Below are positions 26,394 to 35,530 of a stretch of 64,000 nucleotides of DNA, piece by piece. Each line of letters starts with the position of its first letter. The first letter of the stretch is position 1. The DNA comes from an uncultured Flavobacteriaceae bacterium (GTDB lineage: Bacteria > Bacteroidota > Bacteroidia > Flavobacteriales > Flavobacteriaceae), in NCBI GenBank assembly GCA_937901915.1, contig CALGUD010000147.1:70974-134973 (forward strand), written 5' to 3'. The notes under the pieces are model-generated. The model did not search any database, was not told the origin of the DNA, and saw only the letters and a list, made by a program, of their open reading frames with translations. Position numbers and translations under genes: made by a program.

Positions 26394-28076
26394 ATGAAAA
26401 ATTCTTTTAAAGTTTTAATTGCTTGTGCCTCAGCATTGGTAGCTTTTACCGGATGTAAAAAGTCGGGAGGATCCAGGGATGTTTCCAGAACTACTGGGTG
26501 GAATATCAATGACAGGGAAGGTGGATTTCAGTACAATTCTAACTTCAGGGAACAGGAAACGCCTCCGGGAACAGTCTTTATAGAAGGTGGAACTTTTATT
26601 AAAGGACAAGTGCAGGATGACGTTATGCATGACTGGAACAATACACCTACACAGCAGCATGTTCAGTCCTTTTACATGGATGAAACCGAAGTTACTAACG
26701 TAGAATACCTTGAGTATCTGGATTGGTTGAAAAGTGTTTTTTCAACGGAAGAACAGGGAGCTACAAACAGAGATATATATTTAGGTGCTTTACCGGACAC
26801 TTTAGTATGGCATAACCGCCTTGGTTATAACGAAGTAATGGTAAATAATTATTTAAGGCACCCTGCATATGGCAATTATCCTGTAGTAGGTGTTAACTGG
26901 GTACAGGCAGTACAATTTGCTGAATGGCGAAGTGACCGTGTACAGGAACTTATACTTGAGCGTGAAGGCTTTTTAGCACGAAATACCGGAATAGCTGCCT
27001 ATAATGGAGAAACTGAAGGCGGAACTTTTAGTACAGGCACCTATATAAACAGTCCTTCTGATACTTACGGAGGCAGAATTGATTCCCTTCAGGGCAAACA
27101 GCAGAGAGATTCCGTAAATATATTTGCAAAAAGACAATCGGGACTTTTTCCTCCTGAATTCAGATTACCTACCGAAACAGAGTGGGAATACGCAGCCGCT
27201 GCACTTGTTGGCAAAAGAGAATATAATAACTACAGAGGTAGAAAAAAATATCCATGGAATGGAGAATATACCCGTTCGGGTAAAAGAAGATTCAGAGGCG
27301 ATCAGCTTGAGAACTTTAAACAAGGTAATGGTGATTACGGTGGTATAGCCGGTTGGTCTGATGACGGAGCTGATATTACAGCCGAAGTAAGATCATACCC
27401 TCCTAACGATTACGGCCTTTATGACATGGCAGGAAACGTTTCTGAGTGGGTTGCCGATGTTTACAGACCTATTGTTGATGATGAAGCTAATGACTTTAAT
27501 TATTACCGGGGCAATGTTTATATGAAATCTTCTATTGATGAAAATGGCAAACATAAAATTATTGACCCTAATAATATTGTTTATGACACCTTAAGTAACG
27601 GTCGGATTGTTGTGCGTGACCTCCCAGGGCAACTTGCAACTGTACCTCTTGATGAGGACGACACCTACCTGAGAACAAACTTTGATAAAAGTGATAACAG
27701 AAATTTCAGGGATGGTGATGCCGGATCTACAAGGTATTTTCACCTGTTCAGTGGTGCTGATGAAGAAGAACAAGAACAAGATCCAAATAAGAGAATGTAC
27801 AATGCACCTTTACATTCTGTAAGCAAAGATTCCCTTGGCAACATAATTAAGGAATATGACCGGACAGATGGAAGAACTACTTTAATAGATGATGAAACAA
27901 GAGTTTACAAAGGAGGATCATGGAAAGACAGAGCTTATTGGCTCGATCCGGCTCAACGTAGATTCTTACCACAATATATGGCAACTGATTATATTGGGTT
28001 CAGATGTGCCGTATCACGTGTTGGTGCAAAATCTAAAAGAGCTAAAACACCAAGAAATATTGGACCAAAAAGTTAA
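26394..28076 (+). CDS. gldJ: Gliding motility lipoprotein GldJ
   Basis: 560 residues. Lipoprotein signal ending in VAFTGC, then a sulfatase-modifying-factor/FGE-like fold: GTVFIEGGTFIKG, MDETEVTNVEYLEYL, GVNWVQAVQFAEWRS, FRLPTETEWEYAA, GLYDMAGNVSEWVAD and the C-terminal RGG-like block YKGGSWKDRAYW...IGFRCA. GldJ is a helical-track outer-membrane lipoprotein needed for gliding and for stability of the T9SS ring with GldK. The catalytic cysteines of true FGE are not apparent. A terminator follows and murF begins 69 bases after the stop. Confidence 0.93.
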   Translation: MKNSFKVLIACASALVAFTGCKKSGGSRDVSRTTGWNINDREGGFQYNSNFREQETPPGTVFIEGGTFIKGQVQDDVMHDWNNTPTQQHVQSFYMDETEVTNVEYLEYLDWLKSVFSTEEQGATNRDIYLGALPDTLVWHNRLGYNEVMVNNYLRHPAYGNYPVVGVNWVQAVQFAEWRSDRVQELILEREGFLARNTGIAAYNGETEGGTFSTGTYINSPSDTYGGRIDSLQGKQQRDSVNIFAKRQSGLFPPEFRLPTETEWEYAAAALVGKREYNNYRGRKKYPWNGEYTRSGKRRFRGDQLENFKQGNGDYGGIAGWSDDGADITAEVRSYPPNDYGLYDMAGNVSEWVADVYRPIVDDEANDFNYYRGNVYMKSSIDENGKHKIIDPNNIVYDTLSNGRIVVRDLPGQLATVPLDEDDTYLRTNFDKSDNRNFRDGDAGSTRYFHLFSGADEEEQEQDPNKRMYNAPLHSVSKDSLGNIIKEYDRTDGRTTLIDDETRVYKGGSWKDRAYWLDPAQRRFLPQYMATDYIGFRCAVSRVGAKSKRAKTPRNIGPKS

Positions 28077-28096
28077 ATAATAATATATTGATTATC

Positions 28097-28131
28097 AAGC
28101 CCTGTTCCAAAACGGTATCAGGGCTTTTTTT
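28097..28131 (+). terminator. Rho-independent terminator after gldJ
   Basis: AAGCCCTG / CAGGGCTT stem (28097-28104 and 28119-28126), 14-base loop that can pair further inside, then a T run. murF starts 15 bases later, so murF needs its own start or read-through. Confidence 0.85.
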
Positions 28132-28145
28132 ATACTTTATTTTTT

Positions 28146-29429
28146 ATGGATATAGAAAAATTACATTCTTTATTTTTAAAATGCACCCACGCATGTACAG
28201 ATACAAGAAGCATTCAAAAAAACGACATGTTTTTTGCCCTTAAAGGCCCTAATTTTAATGGAAATTCGTATGCTGTACAAGCACTCCAAAAAGGTGCGTC
28301 ATACGCTGTGATCGATGAAAAAGATTATTTAAACCCGGAAATTCCGCAAATACTATTAGTAGAGGACTCGCTTAAAACACTACAGGAGCTGGCAAGATAT
28401 CACAGGCAAAAACTGGGTGTAAAAATTATTTCTTTAACGGGCAGTAACGGCAAAACAACAACAAAAGAGCTTATTCATGCAGTGCTATCACTAAAATATA
28501 ACACTGTAGCTACAAAAGGAAATCTCAACAATCATATTGGCGTTCCTCTTACCTTACTTTCTATGAATGAGCAAACAGAAATAGGTGTAGTTGAAATGGG
28601 TGCAAATCACTTGAAGGAAATTGAATTTCTCTGTAAAATTGCGCAACCTGAATACGGATATATTACCAATTTTGGAAAAGCACACCTGGAAGGTTTTGGC
28701 AGTATTGAAGGCGTAATTAAGGGAAAATCTGAACTGTATGAGTATCTCATCAACAATGATAAAACGGTTTTTATTAATGCCGATGATCAAATTCAGGTTA
28801 AAATCTTAAAAGATTACAATAAAAAGTTCAGCTACGGAACAAATACCGCAGCAAATCAACAAATAGAGTTATTAAATACACATCCTTTTGTTTCAGTAAA
28901 AACAGATTCAACCGAAATTGAAACCCAGTTGGTAGGTGTATATAATTTTCATAACATAGCCGCAGCTATAAGCATTGGCAAGTATTTTAATGTTCCCCTT
29001 GAAAAAATAAAACAGGCAATTAAAAATTATGTGCCCGACAATAACAGATCGCAGATTATAAAAAGAGGAAATAAAGAAATTATTTTAGATGCATATAATG
29101 CCAATCCAAGTAGCATGAAAGCAGCTTTAGATAATTTTTCTGTTATAAGTGATAAAAGTAAAGCTGTTATTTTAGGTGACATGTTTGAAGTTGGGATTAC
29201 AGCAGCACAAGAACATCAGGATATTGCAAACTATGCTTTAAAAAAGGAATTTAAAGAAATATTTCTTATCGGCGAAAATTTTAATAAGGTTGACGCGAAT
29301 AATACCAAAAAGTTCAAAAGTTATGAAGATTTTAAAAATTACCTCACAACTACTGACCTAAAAGTAAAATATATCCTCATTAAAGGCTCCAGGGGAATGG
29401 CTTTAGAAAGAATTTTGACAATTATTTAA
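28146..29429 (+). CDS. murF: UDP-N-acetylmuramoyl-tripeptide--D-alanyl-D-alanine ligase
   Basis: 427 residues. Adds D-Ala-D-Ala to UDP-MurNAc-tripeptide in the last cytoplasmic step of peptidoglycan precursor synthesis. The N-terminal domain has DTRSIQKNDMFFALKG, the ATP-binding loop is LTGSNGKTTTKELI, and NHIGVPLTLL, VEMGANHLKEI, NADD and DAYNANPSSMKAAL are the usual Mur ligase blocks. Length is normal for the Bacteroidota form. It lies downstream of gldJ as in other flavobacteria. Confidence 0.94.
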   Translation: MDIEKLHSLFLKCTHACTDTRSIQKNDMFFALKGPNFNGNSYAVQALQKGASYAVIDEKDYLNPEIPQILLVEDSLKTLQELARYHRQKLGVKIISLTGSNGKTTTKELIHAVLSLKYNTVATKGNLNNHIGVPLTLLSMNEQTEIGVVEMGANHLKEIEFLCKIAQPEYGYITNFGKAHLEGFGSIEGVIKGKSELYEYLINNDKTVFINADDQIQVKILKDYNKKFSYGTNTAANQQIELLNTHPFVSVKTDSTEIETQLVGVYNFHNIAAAISIGKYFNVPLEKIKQAIKNYVPDNNRSQIIKRGNKEIILDAYNANPSSMKAALDNFSVISDKSKAVILGDMFEVGITAAQEHQDIANYALKKEFKEIFLIGENFNKVDANNTKKFKSYEDFKNYLTTTDLKVKYILIKGSRGMALERILTII

Positions 29430-29448
29430 TATTTTCATAGTTTTATTC

Positions 29449-29682
29449 TATATTTGTGATAGTAATGTCCCCTACACTAAAGAAATATAAACTATTATCT
29501 TTATTTCCTTAATCCTACTATGTTAAAATTACGTAAATATTTAGCTGTATTAAGTTCAGTTAAACTATATAAAAGCATTGTTAATTAATTCTGATAATAA
29601 CGCAACCTTCAGAAGACATTAATAATAGTTAATTCAAACAAATCCTTAGAAAGCTTCAGCTGACACTGAAGCTTTTGCTTTT
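29449..29682 (+). ncRNA. Possible small RNA between murF and the Nudix-like gene
   Basis: TATATTTG at 29449-29456 is a perfect -7 box 20 bases after murF. About 190 bases later a perfect 9-bp hairpin (AAGCTTCAG / CTGAAGCTT, 29651-29674) with a T-rich tail closes the stretch. Between them there is only a 22-codon frame (from 29520) without a recognisable product. The unit has the shape of a short non-coding transcript, but no -33 element is present and no RNA family is recognised. Confidence 0.3.
29651..29682 (+). terminator. Rho-independent terminator
   Basis: Perfect 9-bp stem with a 6-base loop, followed by TTGCTTTT. It may end read-through from murF or a short transcript starting near 29460. 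Confidence 0.75.
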
Positions 29683-29941
29683 ATATAGTCTATCATTAAG
29701 ATAAGAATAGTTTTAAACACAAAGAAGAGTAAAAAAATATAAGAAAAAAATCAATAGTTCCTTACCTTGAAATGTAATTTATGAACTTCATATCTTTTAT
29801 TTACAGACAATGCACTTATCAATTATACTTAGACCTATAATGAATACACTTATTCAAGCTCAAGTACTATGTTGAAATATGCATCAAAATCCAGAAATTA
29901 ACCTTTCTTACTCAGCAGTAAACTTAAAAAAATAAAAAACA
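29683..29941. other. AT-rich intergenic stretch
   Basis: I see no gene, RNA or clear regulatory structure here. It separates the terminator at 29651-29682 from the 3' end of the Nudix-like regulator gene. Confidence 0.5.
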
Positions 29942-30643
29942 TCAAATTTCTAAGTTAAACCCGGACTGTAAAAGTTTTTGGTAATTATCATAATCGAATT
30001 TATATAGTGTATCTGCTTTTGAAGAGCTTTCGCCTTTATCAGCAACCACTTTTAGTAAGCCGTTGATGGAAAGTATTTTTTTACTGAAATCATCGGAGTC
30101 AATATCCTGTTGATAAATAGCTTCATACAAGCGGTGGAGTTGAGGCAGCGTAAATTTTTCAGGTAACAATTCAATCCCTATGGGCTGATAGCGGGCTTTA
30201 CGTCTTAATATTATAAAAGCATCTTCCAGCATTTGATTATGATCCAGCACTAAATCCGGCAAATCCTCAATACGATACCAAAAAGCACCGTGCTTTTCAA
30301 CAAACTTTTTATCATAATTGTCTAATCGAATCAATGCGTATTGTGCAATAGAAACACATCGAAAACCATCGTCCCTGTCCGCTTTACCATATGCCTTGAT
30401 TTGATCGAAAAAAATATTATCAAGCCCGGTAAAATCTTTAATAACCCGGCTTGCAGCATCATCCATGTCCTCATCCAGGTCAATAATGTTACCAATAAGA
30501 GACCATTTTCCTTCATGTGGCTCCATTTTTCTCCTGAAAATCAATAACTTTAATTCTCCGGAATCGAAACCAAGAACAATACAGTCGGTAGCAACATACA
30601 TTTTATTTTTATGTGCATAGTAATCGATTACTTGCTTCTCCAT
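29942..30643 (-). CDS. Nudix-related transcriptional regulator (NrtR/AraR type)
   Basis: 233 residues. The N-terminal half is a Nudix fold (VATDCIVLGFDSGELKLLIF, GKWSLIGNIIDLDEDMDDAA). The Nudix box is degenerate: the Glu after GNIIDL is Asp, and the REUxEE stretch reads RVIKDF, so hydrolase activity is unlikely. The C-terminal part (TLPQLHRLYEAIYQ..., FSKKILSINGLLKVV) is the winged-helix domain of NrtR/AraR-like repressors. In Bacteroides the relative AraR controls arabinose use; here no arabinose genes are adjacent, so the effector is unknown. The gene stands alone between murF and the WYL regulator. Confidence 0.8.
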   Translation of the reverse strand: MEKQVIDYYAHKNKMYVATDCIVLGFDSGELKLLIFRRKMEPHEGKWSLIGNIIDLDEDMDDAASRVIKDFTGLDNIFFDQIKAYGKADRDDGFRCVSIAQYALIRLDNYDKKFVEKHGAFWYRIEDLPDLVLDHNQMLEDAFIILRRKARYQPIGIELLPEKFTLPQLHRLYEAIYQQDIDSDDFSKKILSINGLLKVVADKGESSSKADTLYKFDYDNYQKLLQSGFNLEI

Positions 30644-30772
30644 AATAAAATCAAAATTAGTATTTTAACTAAGTTTTATAAAGGTAAAAATAATAAATGT
30701 AATAACTACTTTCAATATTTTTATTCCCTAAATTCTTACAAATGTTGGTTAATTGGTATTTTAGAAAAGGTG

Positions 30773-31735
30773 TCAGTTTAAAAGCCTACTCTCAGTTTTT
30801 TTTAGTAACTCTCTAACCCGTTCTTTTAAACTTTCGGGTTCCAGGATTTTTGCATAATCTCCAAACATCATGTACCATCGGGAGAAACCATCCTTTAGAT
30901 CATAAACCATAAACGTCATCTCTACTTTATCCGTTTTAATTTCTTCAGATACAAATCCGTAATGTTTTTTGCTTCCTTTAATGTATTTGGCAATATTTTT
31001 ATCTACCTGGATTCGCACCTTTATTTTTGGCCTATCATCTTCTTTATGTCGATGGTCATCAATACTTCCGTGTTCCAAAGTAAACAATTTATCAGCTCTC
31101 TGAATTCGTAATATACGATCAGTTCGAAATTGACGATACGCTTTTCTTAAATGACAATATCCCAGTACGTACCAATAATTATTCTCATGAAAAAGTCCAA
31201 CCGGCTCAATAAATCTTTCAGAAGGATTATCTGCCTCAAGGGACTGGTATTTTAAATATACCTGTTTTTTCTCTGCTATACTTTCAAAAAGGATTTCTAA
31301 GGCATTGGGTATGGCCTCATTAAAAAGATTCTGGGCAGGATCTATCATTACCTGCGATTCTAATGCTGCAACCCAATCTTTCTCTTTACCACGCAAAACG
31401 GACTTTAATTTATACATGGCCGATTCATAATATGCCCCGAGTGATTTATCAGTAAACTTTTTCATAAGTTTTTCTGCTGCCACAAAACTTCCGGCCTCTT
31501 CACGGGTAAACATAACCGGAGGTAACCGGTAACCTTCCATAATAGAATAACCAACACCCGCTTCACTTGCAATGGGGACACCGGAGGCTTCCAAAGTTCG
31601 GATATCCCTGTATATAGTTCGTAAACTTACCTGAAAACGATCCGCCAGGTCCTGTGCTTTTACTATGCGGCGGGATTGTAATTGAATAAGGATTGCTACA
31701 ATCCTGTCAAATCGTTTTACTGTATCAATACTCAT
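30773..31735 (-). CDS. YafY-type HTH-WYL transcriptional regulator
   Basis: 320 residues from the ATG at 31735; the frame is open to 31804 but those 23 residues precede the conserved start MSIDTVKRFDRIVAILIQLQ. N-terminal DeoR-like winged helix (IVKAQDLADRFQVSLRTIYR, RDIRTLEASGVPI), then a WYL domain (VGLFHENNYWYVLGYCHLR, YRQFRTDRILRI) and a C-terminal WCX domain (MVYDLKDGFSRWYMMFGDYA). WYL proteins sense small molecules or nucleic-acid ligands. It is divergent from the DinB gene, and the intergenic region holds two TGACA-N6-TGTCA palindromes that are its likely operators. Confidence 0.88.
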   Translation of the reverse strand: MSIDTVKRFDRIVAILIQLQSRRIVKAQDLADRFQVSLRTIYRDIRTLEASGVPIASEAGVGYSIMEGYRLPPVMFTREEAGSFVAAEKLMKKFTDKSLGAYYESAMYKLKSVLRGKEKDWVAALESQVMIDPAQNLFNEAIPNALEILFESIAEKKQVYLKYQSLEADNPSERFIEPVGLFHENNYWYVLGYCHLRKAYRQFRTDRILRIQRADKLFTLEHGSIDDHRHKEDDRPKIKVRIQVDKNIAKYIKGSKKHYGFVSEEIKTDKVEMTFMVYDLKDGFSRWYMMFGDYAKILEPESLKERVRELLKKTESRLLN

Positions 31736-31842
31736 AATAGCATAACATATATCCCAAAGATAAGATTTCATATTAAAGATTAAACCGGATTTAAACATCA
31801 TCAAACAAATTCATTTATACACACAAAGAAAAAACAATGGTA

Positions 31843-31858
31843 TGACAACATGATGTCA
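31843..31858. promoter_or_regulatory. TGACA-N6-TGTCA palindrome 1 (likely WYL operator)
   Basis: Perfect 5-base arms around ACATGA. A second copy with the same arms and spacing is at 31944-31959; both lie in the divergent region between the WYL regulator and the DinB gene. Confidence 0.6.
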
Positions 31859-31943
31859 GTAGGGTTTATCTTTTTAAAATCAGTAGCTTGAAGTTCTTTT
31901 ATTATCCCATAAAACTTAAAAATTCATTTTTATTATTTTCTAC

Positions 31944-31978
31944 TGACACAGGGCTGTCACCATTCACTTTTAACTTTG
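31944..31978 (+). promoter_or_regulatory. DinB promoter with TGACA-N6-TGTCA palindrome 2
   Basis: The palindrome (31944-31959, spacer CAGGGC) is followed 11 bases later by TAACTTTG at 31971-31978, a perfect -7 box. The palindrome covers the -33 position, so bound regulator would directly affect RNA polymerase. Confidence 0.65.
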
Positions 31979-32011
31979 GCTTAAATTAATAATAACATAA
32001 AATTTTAAGGC

Positions 32012-32500
32012 ATGAGCACAACAGTAGAGTTGAACAAACAGGTAATTACATCATCAGAGTTATTAGAGCACTGGCAAGGTCATAGAAACCTAACCCGTAG
32101 AGTAATTGAAGCCTTTCCTGAAAAAGAATATTTTAATTATTCTATTGGAGGAATGCGCACCTTTGCCGACATCACTATGGAACTTTTAGGAATAGCCGGT
32201 CCCGGAATTAAGGAAATAGCCACAGGAAAAACAGCAGAACTGAAAGAGCATTTTGACCATGAAAACAGGAAAGCTAAAATTCTTCAATTATGGGATGAAG
32301 CTACCGAAGTGATCAATAAGTATTGGCCGGAAATTAAACCGGATCGGTTTCATGAGACTATAAAAGCATTCGGACAATATGAAGGAACAGTATATTCTTC
32401 TATTTTTTATTTTATAGATAATGAAATTCACCACCGTGGCCAGGGATATGTATATTTGCGGTCGTTAGGAGTAGAACCACCTGCTTTTTGGGATCGTTAA
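32012..32500 (+). CDS. DinB-like (DUF664-type) four-helix protein
   Basis: 162 residues, a DinB/YfiT-like four-helix bundle. Family features visible are the N-terminal helix with LLEHWQGHRNLTRRVIEAFP, the central MRTFADITMELLGIAGPG and the C-terminal metal-site helix YFIDNEIHHRGQGYVYLRSLG, where HHRGQ is the typical His motif. These proteins bind a divalent metal and some act as thiol-dependent detoxifying transferases. Divergent from a WYL regulator, which probably controls it, and followed closely by a small protein gene. Confidence 0.85.
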   Translation: MSTTVELNKQVITSSELLEHWQGHRNLTRRVIEAFPEKEYFNYSIGGMRTFADITMELLGIAGPGIKEIATGKTAELKEHFDHENRKAKILQLWDEATEVINKYWPEIKPDRFHETIKAFGQYEGTVYSSIFYFIDNEIHHRGQGYVYLRSLGVEPPAFWDR

Positions 32501-32523
32501 CCTTTAAACATAACAAGTTTAAA

Positions 32524-32742
32524 ATGAAAACAGTATTGGTATTTAAAACCTCAGTTACAAAAAAGAAGGAAATAAAGAAACTCCGGCCACTACTTAATGA
32601 ACTAATTGGCCAAAACGGAAACTGGAATTTTGATCTGGAAGATCGCGATAATATCCTCCGGGTAGAAACCCAGGCGCTACAAGCAAAAACTGTTTCATCA
32701 GCTTTACATAATAATCAATTTTATTGTGAAGAGCTACAGTAA
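32524..32742 (+). CDS. Small conserved-looking cytosolic protein
   Basis: 72 residues from the ATG at 32524; the open frame reaches back to 32488 but those codons overlap the DinB gene. The beta-alpha-beta pattern (TVLVFKTSV, KKLRPLLNELIG, WNFDLEDRDNILRVET) recalls a ferredoxin/HMA-like fold without the metal-binding cysteines. It has no recognised function. Co-transcribed with the DinB gene (23-base gap) and ended by a strong terminator. Confidence 0.6.
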   Translation: MKTVLVFKTSVTKKKEIKKLRPLLNELIGQNGNWNFDLEDRDNILRVETQALQAKTVSSALHNNQFYCEELQ

Positions 32743-32779
32743 ATCATTTTTTTAATCTGAAAATTAAACAACCATCATA

Positions 32780-32809
32780 AAAGTGCACATAGTAAATGTG
32801 CACTTTTTT
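32780..32809 (+). terminator. Rho-independent terminator
   Basis: Perfect 11-bp stem (AAAGTGCACAT / ATGTGCACTTT, 5-base loop) with a T run. Ends the DinB operon. Confidence 0.92.
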
Positions 32810-33106
32810 GTCTCTCACAATATCTCTTATTAGGGAACATGGAAATAGATTTCTCCAACCTTTCAATAAATTTTATGTTTTTATATCCTATTAGATACAT
32901 TTTTGCTTAAATTTATAATAAAAATGAGTAAAATGATAAAATAGTATCACGTTGTGCAAAATAATAATTAGTTAAAAAAAAATCACCTCCATACTTTTGA
33001 GAAAAATAAGAGATATCCCCTATCGAACAACCGATTGTTTAATCAATTATTAAAAGATCAATAAAAAAGCACCTGCCTTCTTTTAAAATAAAAGCTTAAA
33101 ACTAAA
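32810..33106 (+). other. Upstream region of the glycosidase/fucose locus
   Basis: 297 AT-rich bases without a gene. It contains AACAA-CCGA-TTGTT (33026-33039), a short palindrome about 70 bases before the GH2 start that could be a regulator site, possibly for the AraC-type protein of the locus. No clean TAnnTTTG box was found. Confidence 0.4.
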
Positions 33107-35530
33107 ATGAAGATTAAGTTAAATACCCATATATGTCTTCCGCTTTTCATACTGTCACTTTTGTATGCATGCCTTAAAGAAACTAATAAAAATATTGATG
33201 ACAGAAAAGTATTATTCAATGACAATTGGGATTTTCACCTTGTGGATACTCTTGCAAACGACTCTGTTAAATATGAACCCAGGAACCTGAACCTTCCTCA
33301 TGATTGGAGTATTGAAGGAAAATTTGATGAAAAACATCCTGCTACATACAATGGTGGGGCATTACCTGGTGGCACAGGAATATATACAAAATCTTTTGTG
33401 CTAGATGATAAGGACAGGGATAAAAACTTCTACATTCATTTTGACGGAGTATACATGAACAGTGAAGTCCGGATAAATGATCAGTATTTAGGTAAAAGAC
33501 CAAACGGATATATTGGTTTTAGATATAACTTAACCCCTTATCTCCTTTTTAATAGCAAAGAAAATGTTATTAAAGTCAAGGTTGATAATTCAAAACAACC
33601 AAATTCCCGTTGGTATTCCGGTTCCGGTATATACAGGAATGTATGGCTGATTAAAACAGATAAACTTCATATTGACAAATGGGGCATATTTGTAACTACA
33701 CCTACTGTTTCAAAAGACAGTGCTATAATAAAAGTTGAAACTTCACTTGTAAATGATTACAAAACAACACAACCTGCTTCCATAAAAACTATTGTCACTT
33801 ATAATAATGAATATATAACGGAAAACGTACATGATATTCTTATTGAACCTAATGAAAATTTCACCTTTTCGGGGTCTTTAAAAATAGAAAACCCTCATTT
33901 GTGGTCTGTTAACACCCCTCAATTATACACCCTAATATCTGAAGTATATGTAGATGATCAATTAGTAGATGTCTATGAAACTGACTTTGGAATACGCTCT
34001 TTTGCTTTTGACCCTGAAAAAGGTTTCCTCCTTAACGAAGACCAGGTTAAAATCAAAGGGGTATGTAATCATCATGATTTAGGTGCATTGGGGTCGGCAG
34101 TAAATAAAAGAGCTATTAAACGTCAGTTAGAAATTCTGAAAGGAATGGGGGTAAATGGTATCCGCACTGCACATAATCCTCCCGCTCCGGAGTTATTGGA
34201 ATTATGTGACAAAATGGGATTCATTGTTATGGATGAAGTCTTTGATATGTGGAAAAAAGGTAAAACCAAATATGATTACAGTTTGTATTGGGATGAATGG
34301 TATGAAAAAGATCTAACCGACTTTATTAAAAGGGACAGAAATCATCCAAGCGTTATTATCTGGAGTATTGGAAATGAAATTATAGAACAATGGGATAGCA
34401 CAGGTATTGATATGGTTAAAGACCTGGTGCACAAAGTGAAGTTACTGGACACAACCAGACCTATAACCACCGGAAATAATCCACCATCACCGACAAATAA
34501 TCTGAATAGCTCTAATGTGTTGGATCTGGTGGGGTATAACTATGCACACCATACCTATGAAAATCATAAGGAAACTTTTCCAAACAAACCTTTTATAGCT
34601 ACAGAAACCTCTTCGGCCCTGGCTACCAGGGGGTATTATGATCAAAAATCAGATTCCATAAAAAGATGGCCGGTGCGATGGGATTTGTTATTTACAGGTG
34701 GAAATCCGGGCAACACGGTTTCTGCATACGACCAGGTGAGTGCTCCCTGGGGCTCTACCCATGAAGAAACCTGGAAAATCATTAAAAAACACGATTACCT
34801 GTCGGGAATGTTCATCTGGACAGGTTTTGACTATCTCGGGGAACCAACACCCTATGTATGGCCATCACGGAGTTCGTATTTTGGTGTTATTGATTTAGCC
34901 GGTTTTCCCAAGGACTCATACTATATGTACCAAAGTGAATGGACAGACAAACCCGTACTACATGTTTTTCCACATTGGAACTGGGAAGAAGGCCGGGAAG
35001 TTGATATCTGGGCTTATTATTCACAGGCAGATGAAGTAGAATTATTTTTAAACGGCGAATCCCTGGGAAGCAAATCCAAAAAAGATGATGAATTACATAT
35101 AATGTGGCGTATTCCATTTAAACCCGGTATTTTAAAAGCCATTTCAAGAAAAGATGGAAAAGAAGTGTTGGTTAAAGAAATAAAAACGGCTGAGAAAGCC
35201 TCCTCAATAAAATTAGAAGCAGACAGACAAACCATTGAACCCAACAATGATTTATCATTTGTAACTGTAACTATTCATGATGAGCATGGCACATTGGTGC
35301 CAAATGCGTCCAATAATGTTCAGTTTGAACTTGAAGGACCCGGTGAAATAGCAGCGGTAGATAACGGAGACCCTACAAGCCATGAATCATTTAAAGCCAA
35401 TGAGCGAAAAGCTTTTAATGGCAAATGCCTCGTTATTATAAAATCAAAGGATGAGACCGGAACAATTACTCTCCGAGCTTCATCAGATGATTTAGAAGAA
35501 AGTACAATCACAATTAATGTAAATAAATGA
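33107..35530 (+). CDS. Glycoside hydrolase family 2 beta-galactosidase-like lipoprotein
   Basis: 807 residues. Lipoprotein signal (ILSLLYAC, then LKETNKN). A jelly-roll sugar-binding domain (NWDFHL...LPHDWSIEG...YNGGALPGGTGIY), an Ig-like domain (RWYSGSGIYRNVWL) and the GH2 TIM barrel (VKIKGVCNHHDLGALG, GVNGIRTAHNPP, FIVMDEVFDMW) follow. The acid/base Glu is in WSIGNEIIE and the nucleophile Glu in FIATETSSA. C-terminal Ig-like domains close the protein. Beta-galactosidase is the most likely activity. It overlaps the GH97 gene by 4 bases; together with the GH95 enzyme it could strip fucosylated galactose side chains. Confidence 0.88.
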   Translation: MKIKLNTHICLPLFILSLLYACLKETNKNIDDRKVLFNDNWDFHLVDTLANDSVKYEPRNLNLPHDWSIEGKFDEKHPATYNGGALPGGTGIYTKSFVLDDKDRDKNFYIHFDGVYMNSEVRINDQYLGKRPNGYIGFRYNLTPYLLFNSKENVIKVKVDNSKQPNSRWYSGSGIYRNVWLIKTDKLHIDKWGIFVTTPTVSKDSAIIKVETSLVNDYKTTQPASIKTIVTYNNEYITENVHDILIEPNENFTFSGSLKIENPHLWSVNTPQLYTLISEVYVDDQLVDVYETDFGIRSFAFDPEKGFLLNEDQVKIKGVCNHHDLGALGSAVNKRAIKRQLEILKGMGVNGIRTAHNPPAPELLELCDKMGFIVMDEVFDMWKKGKTKYDYSLYWDEWYEKDLTDFIKRDRNHPSVIIWSIGNEIIEQWDSTGIDMVKDLVHKVKLLDTTRPITTGNNPPSPTNNLNSSNVLDLVGYNYAHHTYENHKETFPNKPFIATETSSALATRGYYDQKSDSIKRWPVRWDLLFTGGNPGNTVSAYDQVSAPWGSTHEETWKIIKKHDYLSGMFIWTGFDYLGEPTPYVWPSRSSYFGVIDLAGFPKDSYYMYQSEWTDKPVLHVFPHWNWEEGREVDIWAYYSQADEVELFLNGESLGSKSKKDDELHIMWRIPFKPGILKAISRKDGKEVLVKEIKTAEKASSIKLEADRQTIEPNNDLSFVTVTIHDEHGTLVPNASNNVQFELEGPGEIAAVDNGDPTSHESFKANERKAFNGKCLVIIKSKDETGTITLRASSDDLEESTITINVNK

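Noticed and set aside
29520..29588. A 22-codon ORF (MLKLRKYLAVLSSVK...)
   Set aside because: Too short, no ribosome-binding signal and no recognisable product; kept only as part of the possible small RNA region.
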